64,000 nt of DNA, taken from positions 124,831,447-124,895,446 of the forward strand of contig CM056573.1 in assembly GCA_029721435.1 (NCBI GenBank). Direction: 5' to 3'. Shown here piece after piece: positions 56,110 through 64,000 of this stretch. The position numbers and the translations under genes were made by a program. The first letter of the stretch is position 1, and every line of letters starts with the position of its first letter. This DNA comes from Gymnothorax reevesii (taxonomy: Eukaryota; Chordata; Actinopteri; Anguilliformes; Muraenidae). Below the pieces are notes generated by a model, which was given only the letters and a program-made list of their open reading frames with translations, made no database searches and had not been told where the DNA came from.

Positions 56110-56550
56110 CATCCTACCATTTCTCCCTCTCTTTTTGCATACCTCTCCCTCCATCCCTTCCTCTTTCTTCCTCTCTCTCTCACTCTCTCTTTATGGCCCT
56201 CTCTCCATCTTGTCTTCTCCCTCTCACATCAACATATTTTCATCATTTATCCCTCTCTCACATCTCCCTCTCTCTCTTTATCTATCCTTCACTCATCTGT
56301 CTCCCTCTCTGTCTCTGCTCTCCATCTCACTTTTTCTCTCCTCCTTCCCTCCAACTCTTTACGTCTCTCCTATCTCCCTCACTCTATCTCTCTTCTCATC
56401 TAGCTCCCTCTCTTCATGTTCCTCCTCTTCATTTCTCCTCTCTCCCTCTTTCTCTGCCCTCCCTCCATCTCTCACCCTCTTCCTCCCTCCACCCCTCCCG
56501 CTTTTTCCTCCCTCCATCTCACCCTCTCTCTCTCCCTTCATCATTAATGG
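56110..56550. repeat. Long CT-rich polypyrimidine tract
   Basis: About 440 bp composed almost only of C and T on the + strand (CCCTCTCTC, TCCTCCCTCC and similar words). Purine interruptions are few. Two overlapping open frames here (56057-56566 and 56193-56606) are Ser/Leu/Pro-rich artefacts. Confidence 0.9.
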
Positions 56551-58173
56551 ATTCACCTCTATGTGATCATTGCCTTGCGCAGCACTTAGGAAGAATGGAT
56601 CGATAGTTTTCTAAATGCGGCCGAATCGTTCATCATAATAGACTCTAGGACTCTACCTCCCTCTAACCAACTATTCTCCCCCCCCACCTCCTCTCTCCCA
56701 AACGGCCGAAGATTCAGAATCAGAAACAGTAGACTTTCCATCTGCAGAAACCCGTGGGCAAACGCCTTGATGGAGGGTGTTAGCTACAGCATCTGTCGGG
56801 TATGTTTATTAATTTAGCATTCTTTTTTTTATGTCCCAATGGCTGGATTTTGGTAAACCAGGAGAATAATGTGTGATTCTCACAAAAAATAGACAAAATA
56901 AATAAATAATCAGTCCACAACAGGTCTTCTCCGCCAGTTACTAATCTCAACTGACACAAATTAATCTCTCTCTGGAAAATTGCCACTTTTAAAACATTTA
57001 ACTACTACTACAACAACGACTGAAAAGCCAAAACAATGGCAGCAGCATTTTGAATCTGAGTCACACTGCGGAGAAACAAAAATGTGTGAGACCGAGATAA
57101 GTCATTAACACCAGCTCCAGCGCATTGTGCAGAGACAAAAATTCTAAGTATACACGCATTTTTTTTAATCAAAAGGAAAAAAAACACCGCATGTATTTTC
57201 TTTTCATTTTCTAATTTGTATTTTTAATTGGAATCTCATCTGAATTCATGGACAAGCTGGCTGTTGCATAATGAGGCATTGAGATTCCGCGCTACGCTGC
57301 TGCCATTATCGGGAGTGCTGATTGCCTTTGGAACTCTCCAGAAGCCCCCTCCCCAAATCTAACCGAGGGCTGACTGGCTCGAGAGATATTGTGCTTGCTT
57401 TCGTTGCCTGGAGCTGGATAACAGTGGCAACATTTTTCAAAGCGCTGGAGGCATTGAATTTAAGCTGCTGCCATAATTGCACCTGTTGCAGGCCAGTCCA
57501 GGCCTCGCCACTACAGCGGACACTGCATCTGTGCATCAGCCCTGTGCCGCATGGCACAATATTAGGAGGTAAATTCAGAGTAAATCAGGCAATGCCACAA
57601 AAAACTCCAACAAATTTCAAAATGTTCAAAAAATTTTGTCATAGACTTTGTGACACATCGTAATGACGTAGTGTGGATGTCGTCACATCTCACTGGATCT
57701 TACGAAGTCGAGAGCGCAAAAATTGACCCCGAATCAGGAAGATCCTTCGTTTTCCATCGTGTTGTGTCACGATAAGTTAAGACACTGACAAAATGTAAAC
57801 AAGGCATTAACAAGAAGTTATCAAGAGTCCATCAAGAACTCCCAAGCAGCTGCATCCCCACGTGATTCTGATAGTGTACATATCTTTTAACTGTCTAGTT
57901 AACGTCTTGATGATATTGCAACCCTGTTTTGCTGATTTTGTATCAATGTAGTAGACATCTTAATAGTTCTTAAAGAGTCTTGACACATTTTCGTTGGGTC
58001 TTGGTCATGTCTTAGTGCTGTCTTGCGACATTGCCACAACAACAGTATCACATGACACTTCAGAGGAAAGGAGGTATCTTTTCTCTAGAGACATAGTTCC
58101 TCATTTCCTCTGTTTTCTCATGGTTTCCTTGGGTCTCTCCATGCATCTGCTGTGGGAAGGTCTAACTCTAAGG
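56551..58173. other. Anonymous DNA, possibly conserved non-coding
   Basis: No gene recognised. The segment 57230-57600 is balanced in composition and free of repeats, but no frame in it shows a domain. Confidence 0.35.
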
Positions 58174-58815
58174 CAGTGGTTCTCAAGTTCGGGCCTGGCG
58201 TCGCCCTGTGTATGCTGGTTTTTGTTCCAACTACAATTGCAATCTTTAGATTTTAACAAGCTGATTATTTGTTTTAATTAGGTGCATTTATGCAAATATC
58301 CACATTTAGATATATGGTAAATATTGGCAGAGGGACACAATTTAACCAAACATTTAATCAACATAAATAATCAAAAGGTTCCTCATTGGTGAAACTCTTG
58401 ACACATAGAGGCAAAACCCGACAATTTACTTGGCAAACAATGGAGTCACACCTGTTGTGTTTCCTGTTGCTTTTATTTGGTTCAGGCAGGTTATTTGGGA
58501 AAAACTCAAAACACCTGCAGTCAGAAACCTAATTTGGAGCTTATTGATCTAATTTGATCTGTGAAAAATGTTTTCACCTGAAAATCCGAGCAATATTGAA
58601 AATTAAGCACAATAAGTTCAAGGGTTTTTATTTTTCATAGCAGAATGGATATGTCCATCCAAATGTGACTTAAGATGGTAAATAACTGCTCAAAACATGG
58701 AATGCTGCTAATTTAGACAAAGTAACAGCTTTTTAAAATCCTAGAATTGCAATTGTAGTTGGAACAAAAACCAGCATACACAGGGGGGCGCCAGGACCGA
58801 ACTTGAGAACCACTG
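58174..58815. mobile_element. hAT-like MITE with CAGTGGTTCTCAA ends
   Basis: The left end CAGTGGTTCTCAAGTTCGG is inverted at the right end (CGAACTTGAGAACCACTG). The arms continue about 80 bp through GTATGCTGGTTTTTGTTCCA and ACTACAATTGCAA. Flanking 8-mers CTCTAAGG and GTCTAAGG match at seven of eight positions, as expected for a hAT 8 bp duplication. Length is 642 bp with no transposase. Confidence 0.88.
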
Positions 58816-59462
58816 GTCTAAGGTGTCAGGAAAAACCGCAACTGAAGGACACATTTACGAAAACCGAGATACACTCACTGATCTGAACCAATACAGCCAT
58901 TTTGCTATAGAGAACATAACCTTTTGATCAGTGTGAAATGGGTTGATGATTTACAGACCATCACAGCATTTGGCTTTGAAATGCCATCATAAGATTGATT
59001 CAGACTTGATTCCTTCATTACCACGGTGAGTCCCCTTGTATGAGGCGACCACTCATTGAAAGCTTGAAAAGGTAGACTTTGCCCCAGTGAAAACACTGAA
59101 AAACTCACTGCAGATATTTCCTCACAGGCACAGAATAAAAAAAGGAAAAAAAATTATTATGATTAAAAAGATTATCTTGGGCGCACCGCAGAGAGTTTAA
59201 TTTTCTTTATCACTTGTCTCCCGCGGGGAATACAGAGAAGAAATTTAAACAGAAGCGCTGAACACCACTCTTAATGCAGATTACATCGGACAGTAATACT
59301 TCACTCTTGTCTATGAAAACATCATCGAGTCGGCATATAATGAGTTTAATGTGCGGCTTAATCCGACAGGAACTCGGGTAACGTTGTTTGCCGATGCTCA
59401 AACTCCATTATAGCAGCTTTGACAAAGTAGATTTTTAAAAGTTTATTTTGCTAATAAAAGAC
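58816..59462. other. Anonymous DNA
   Basis: No gene or named repeat recognised. Confidence 0.35.
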
Positions 59463-59826
59463 AGGCAGGCGCATCCATCCACCGATTAATTATCTAACTT
59501 ACCACTTACACCTGGTCAGGATCACGAGGGGAAATGGAGCCCATCCCAGAACACGATGGGCGAGAGAGGCAGAAATATGGACAAAATGACAATCCAAAAA
59601 AAGCTACACCTATTCACACGCCATTTACTTACACTGGTTAGTGTAACACTCAAATCTTTGCACTGAATACGCAAAGCAGAGTACCTGGAGGAAACCCACA
59701 GGAACCTGAGGACCACATGCTTAAGAACACGCAAACTCCACTCAGGAAGGTCCAGGCCAGAACCTACCACCTCTTTCCTCCACAGTAACAGTTCTTCCCA
59801 TGGCTCCGCCATGCTGCCAGAAGCAG
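59463..59826 (-). mobile_element. DANA/V-SINE-like element, degraded
   Basis: On the minus strand the head GGCAGCATGGCGGAGCCATG (near 59823) corresponds to the tRNA-like start. It is followed by AGGTTCTGGCCTGG as a B-box-like stretch, GGAGTTTGCGTGTTC, and at the far end the GATCCTGACCAGGTGTAAGT-type segment typical of this repeat group. It is longer and more diverged than the copy at 26690. Confidence 0.55.
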
Positions 59827-59968
59827 AAGAACTATATTGACATATTGGTGTTACATAAAATATAATTATAGCAACAACAACAACAACAAATTTAAGGTAA
59901 TTACAGAACTGGAAGGGCACTCAGTAGAGTGCATTCCTCTGCCTGCACTATCATTTTCCTTTGTTGTC

Positions 59969-61520
59969 ATGTCAAGTCAATTTATTTGTATAAGTACAGT
60001 CAAAAACAACAGAAGTTGGTCAAACTGCTGAACAACTAAATAACAGTAAAGACAGTACTACAAGATCAATTATTCCTGACAAAAATTCAGAACATATATT
60101 AAAATCAAGACAGTGTCTCAACACACGTTGGTTGTATAGGCCAAGGAGTAAAAAATACGTTTTTAAGCACATTTTCAAAATTTCAGATCTAGGCGAGGTC
60201 CAAATGTGAGGGGGAAGGTTGTTCCACAGCCTTTGACTACCACAAAGGCTCGATTTCCTCACTGTTTTCATCTGAACCTCAGAACATTTCACAGCATCTG
60301 GTCAGCGGACGTCAGTGCTCTCACGGGAGCGTACAAAGATATGAGGTCACAGAGGTAAGGGAGCTAGGCCATGAAGGCATTTAAGAATTAACAATAAAAT
60401 CTTAAAATCAATCCAAAAAGTCACTGGAAGCCAGTGCAGAGTTGCCGATACAGGTGAAATGTGTTTTTGCTTGCATATACCATTGAGCAGGCAAGCAGCA
60501 GCATTTTGGATCTGCAAACGATGGAGTAGGGACGGACTGACCCCTGAGTTCAGACTATTGCAATAGTCCAGCCTTGATAAAATGAACGCATGGATGAGCT
60601 TCTCAAAGTCTCAAAAGGAGAGGATAGGTTTGACCTCTGTTAGGGCCCTGAGCTGCAAGAAGCTAGCTTGGACAACCTTTTTTAACCCATTTCTCCAGCG
60701 AAAATGAGTCATCAAAAATGAATCCTAAATTTCTAACTGCAGGCTTACTGTGAGTACCCAAAGGGGCAAGATCATTATTAAGGCTTGTGCGGTAATCAGG
60801 AGTTTCCAAGATCAAGATCTAAGTTTTCTCCTTGTTAAGTCTGAGAATGCGTGCCATCCAGTATTTAATGCTGTCAAGACAATCAAACAGAACCTTCAGT
60901 GGGGACATAGTGTTATGTTTCAGTGGAAAATAGACCTGCAAATCATCAGCATAGCAGTGGAGGAAGACTCCGTGCTCTTTAAAGATGGAACCCAGCGGGA
61001 GTTGGTACAGTGAAATTAAAGCAAGGCCAAGAATAGATCCCTGTGGGACTCTGCTAGAGAGGCGAGTAGACTGGGAGGAAAACTCGCCAAGGCTAACTGA
61101 AAAGCTCATATCAGGCCGGTATGACCACTTAAGTGCAGTTCCTCTAATGCCAGCATAATCTTTTAGATGTGAAATAAGAATACTGTGGTCCACAGTATCA
61201 AATGCAGCGCTCAGGTCCAAAAGTATTAAAATAGCAGGATCACCAGAATCAGAAGTCATTAAAAGATCGTTTAAAATTTTTAAAAGTGCTGTTATGGAGT
61301 GATTTAAATCTAGACTGTAATATATCGGTGGCATAATTTTCATCCAAAACTGTCTGCAGCTGCTGGAAGACAACTTTTTCTATGACCTTGGATAAAAAAA
61401 GGCAGTTTAGAGAAAATTAGAAAGGACTTAGGGATCAAAATTAGGTTTCTTAATAATTGGCTGGACTTCTGCATGTTTAAAGTCACTAGGAACTACCCCT
61501 GTTGGCGGAGGTAATTATCG
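59969..61520 (-). pseudogene. LINE reverse-transcriptase fragment (Rex1/L2-like)
   Basis: On the minus strand, the last third of a non-LTR retrotransposon reverse transcriptase is readable. It starts with a degraded SDFKHAEVQPIIKKPNFDP segment near 61490. It continues through LLDLSAAFDTVDHSIL, VPQGSILG and CYADDLQVY (catalytic aspartates in AFDTVDH and YADD) to 60819. A C-terminal LWNNLPPHI segment lies near 60230. Stops and frameshifts interrupt it at several points, for example near 61437-61452 and after 60819. The element is 5'-truncated, as is usual for LINEs. A tail-like TCAAGTCAATTTATTTGTAT occurs at 59972. The clade assignment is from the style of the motifs. Confidence 0.8.
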
Positions 61521-64000
61521 CATTGCAAAATTGAACAGGTAAAATGCATGAAAACAATATGACGATCCATATGGAAATGAGTAAACAAAAGGTAAGCATA
61601 CATGTTATTTAGTTGCTGTTCAGCCACTCCCCTAACACATCAGCTATCAAAATTACCCCAAACCTCAACTGTGTTCCTTCAATTACAGTCATTTAGTAGA
61701 GGCGTTTATATTTCATTATATCTGATGTTTGTAGTTGAATTGGCCAAACATTGGCCAATCCTGTTTGGAGCATCCTAGGGTTTAGGGTCTTGCTCAGGCA
61801 CCAAAGAGATGAGCTGATCTTGCTGTGGTCATACAATGGCTTTCACCGCTAGCGTTCTGAGTTCAAGTCAGACATGCTTGCTGCTTGGCAAAAGGCCTCC
61901 CTCATCCCATAGCCTCTCTGATTGGCTCAGCCTCCCCGACTGATCAATTAAATTGCCTGTCTTTGGACTCTGGTTCCTTTATACCCACTGGAGGACTCAA
62001 CCCTCAAAGCCACAAGCCTAGAAACACTCAAAGCAAAGCAACTCAGCACAGCATTCATGGTGCTGCACGTGAGAAGAGTTCATGCCCTCCACTGATTGTC
62101 ATCACCCTCATGACCTGTGAGAGCTCCACTAGTTCCTATCATCTGGATCTGAGCTTCTCTCTTCTTCTGTGGTGCACCCAAGGGCCAAAGTCAGAGAACC
62201 ACAGCGAACCTGCCTCTCGACAAAATGCTGAAACAATCAGACTGAGGACATTACCCGGTATAGGACGGTTAAAGGCAGTGCATACTAATGGTATAGCAGC
62301 TGCTAATCTGACACATCTGCACCAGAATAGAGGTTTTTTAAATATGTAGGAGGCAACAACAGCCTCTGTGGATTCCACAATTATTATTATTTATTCACTT
62401 TATTACTATTCTTTTTTTTTTTTTTTGGGATGAGTGGGCCACCATATGCACCGTGGTGAATACCTATGACATTTTGTTGTCTACATGTGTCCCTATTATG
62501 AAAATATGGCTGTTTATGATATGTATGACATGGTAGAACAGGAGAATGTTCTTGATTTGCTGACTGTACAAGCAAGGGTAATGTACATTGTGAAATTAAA
62601 TATGTTCTTTTTTTTCTTAAAGGTGTATTGAGTGGGATTTTACAGTTGTGGTCTGTAAACACAACATTCAAAGTTGGCCCCTCCTCCCCTGCTGTACAAA
62701 ACCAGAAGCAGCACGCTGCAGTGCAGTATTATGTCCCCCCTTTACACTCTGTGCTGTTTTTTCTTGGGGCTACGTACCCACTGCCCAAAAAATGATGCCC
62801 AAAAGCTTATGTTCCGCCTCGCCACCTTTGCTAGAGTGTCAGTGTTACGTTTGCACTATAGCCCGTGGGTTCTCTAGCTAGAGAGTTTGTCAGGAAAATT
62901 AGCTGCATTAAAGGAAAGCGTTAGTTAGTTTTCTGGGGTGTTTATTCCTCTGATTCCCTCTCTCCCTTTCTTTGTTCGTGCACCGTTCGGGTGCTTAATT
63001 GTTTGATCTCGGTTTCCTGGATCTTTTCTTTGTTCGTTCGGTCTAGCTTGCTTTGCTTCCTTATTTTCTCTCGGACGAGATATATGTCCATTGCAAGTGC
63101 GAGCCCCTCTTTTGTTCTGTCTGGTTTCTGTGTTTGTCTTATTGCTGTGCTTCCTTTCTTTCCACCCACTGCATTTGGCATCTCGAATAACCAGCCATCA
63201 AAGATACAGAATCTGCCGCGCACTTCTATTGGGTTAAAAGAGATGACAGAGTGATTTGTTTTGAATGAGTCTACATATTTCTCAGTGTACTTTGTAATTA
63301 CTTAAATTTGTACAGGCAGCCAACTTTACATATTACCAAGAGTTGTTAAGGTATTTCTTCCTGGAGTCTTTCAAGAAAGGTTTACATGTAGCGAACATTT
63401 TTAAATTCATAAATAAAATAATAAATAAAAAATTTATTGTGAAGTTTTAATGCACAGTATGTATGAATCCATATGTGACCTTTGTTGCAAAACTGGGATT
63501 GTACTTGAACAGTGAGCACATGGAAAAAAAATATACCAAACATACTGTATCCTTATGCAGTACAGTATAATAATGATAACTAGACGTATGTTGATTGTGC
63601 GCCACCGCAAATCTCCCTGCTCTGCAACAAATGTTATGGGAGTAGTAGTAATGTCAGAGGGAAATTCACTGAACTGGCATTCGGCTGTACAAACGATAAT
63701 CTGCTTGTTGCAGTGACAAAGCGCTGATACTGATCAAAGTTATAGCAATGTGATATAGTTTGTTAGTTGGATAGAGTACTTTCTGAGTGTCTGTTGAGGG
63801 CATAAATTACTCTTCGTTTTGAAATGAGAGTATTATGCAAGGAAAGGACGTGTGGTACAGCGATTGGCACACCTGATGCCATTTGGCCTAGAAAACGGTC
63901 AAAATTAGATCAAATCAAAAACCCGTGATAAGGGTCATCCCATGCACCTCCCAGAAAGATTTGAGCATCCTAGTTCAATGCATATGGACTTATGGCCATT
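61521..64000. other. Anonymous DNA to window end
   Basis: No coding exon recognised. TTACAGTCATTTAGTAGAGG at 61684-61703 followed by AGGGTCTTGCTCAGG near 61787 resembles a degraded copy of a common fish SINE/LINE repeat. A poly-T run lies at about 62412-62427. The open frame at 61885-62349 shows no domain. Confidence 0.35.

Noticed and set aside
56057..56606. Overlapping open frames of 137-169 codons
   Set aside because: Both are translations of a CT-rich low-complexity tract (Ser, Leu, Pro), not a protein family.
61885..62349. 154-codon frame as a possible host exon
   Set aside because: No domain, no splice-site support and a nearby SINE/LINE-like fragment; not enough to call a gene.

Overview
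The window looks like intergenic DNA from a ray-finned fish, probably a teleost. The evidence is indirect: Tc1/mariner relics of teleost type, tRNA-derived DANA/V-SINE-like fragments, a Rex1/L2-like LINE piece, many palindromic non-autonomous elements and long CA/TG and CT microsatellites. I could not place it in a lineage. I found no host protein-coding exon and no convincing tRNA, rRNA or other structural RNA gene. Every coding sequence I recognise belongs to a transposable element.

Layout. Positions 1-1860 are low-complexity TG-rich DNA with one small inverted-repeat element (1081-1302, TA target duplication). Positions 1862-6544 hold an old, broken Ty3/Gypsy-type LTR retrotransposon whose integrase and reverse-transcriptase part is replaced by a solo-LTR-like insert (4494-5459). 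Positions 6545-12400 carry nothing I recognise beyond microsatellites. Positions 12417-14787 are nested DNA-transposon relics. Positions 14788-34900 are mostly anonymous, with a near-perfect palindromic element (17330-17724) and a half copy (26120-26325), tandem repeats (139 bp near 21.8 kb, 212 bp near 28 kb, about 151 bp near 33.4 kb), a SINE and small relics. Positions 34931-38868 are a 3.9 kb fold-back element split by a Tc1-like transposon (35532-37103). Positions 43081-49128 are a full-length LTR retrotransposon. After it come a reverse-oriented LTR-like block (about 49434-50530), a hAT-like MITE (51266-51696), a Tc1 relic (53866-54352), a 440 bp CT tract, a second hAT-like MITE (58174-58815), a SINE and a LINE reverse-transcriptase fragment (59969-61520).

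The centrepiece is the full-length element at 43081-49128. It has two 494 bp LTRs that differ by about three substitutions, an ATAT target duplication, a primer-binding-like site and one long gag-pol frame of about 1,612 residues. Its pol order is unusual: protease, integrase, then reverse transcriptase and RNase H, as in Gmr1-like Gypsy elements. Its Gag contains a SCAN-like region. A sharply bounded patch of about 576 bp in the reverse-transcriptase region (47558-48133) is strongly depleted of A and enriched in G on the sense strand. Compared with the old copy at 1862-6544, nearly all differences in the patch are A in the old copy and G here, while sequence on both sides is almost unchanged. 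The patch removes one catalytic aspartate. This looks like clustered A-to-G hypermutation, as expected if an ADAR-like A-to-I editor acted on element RNA before reverse transcription, and is the most interesting signal in the window. All alignments and counts were made by eye.
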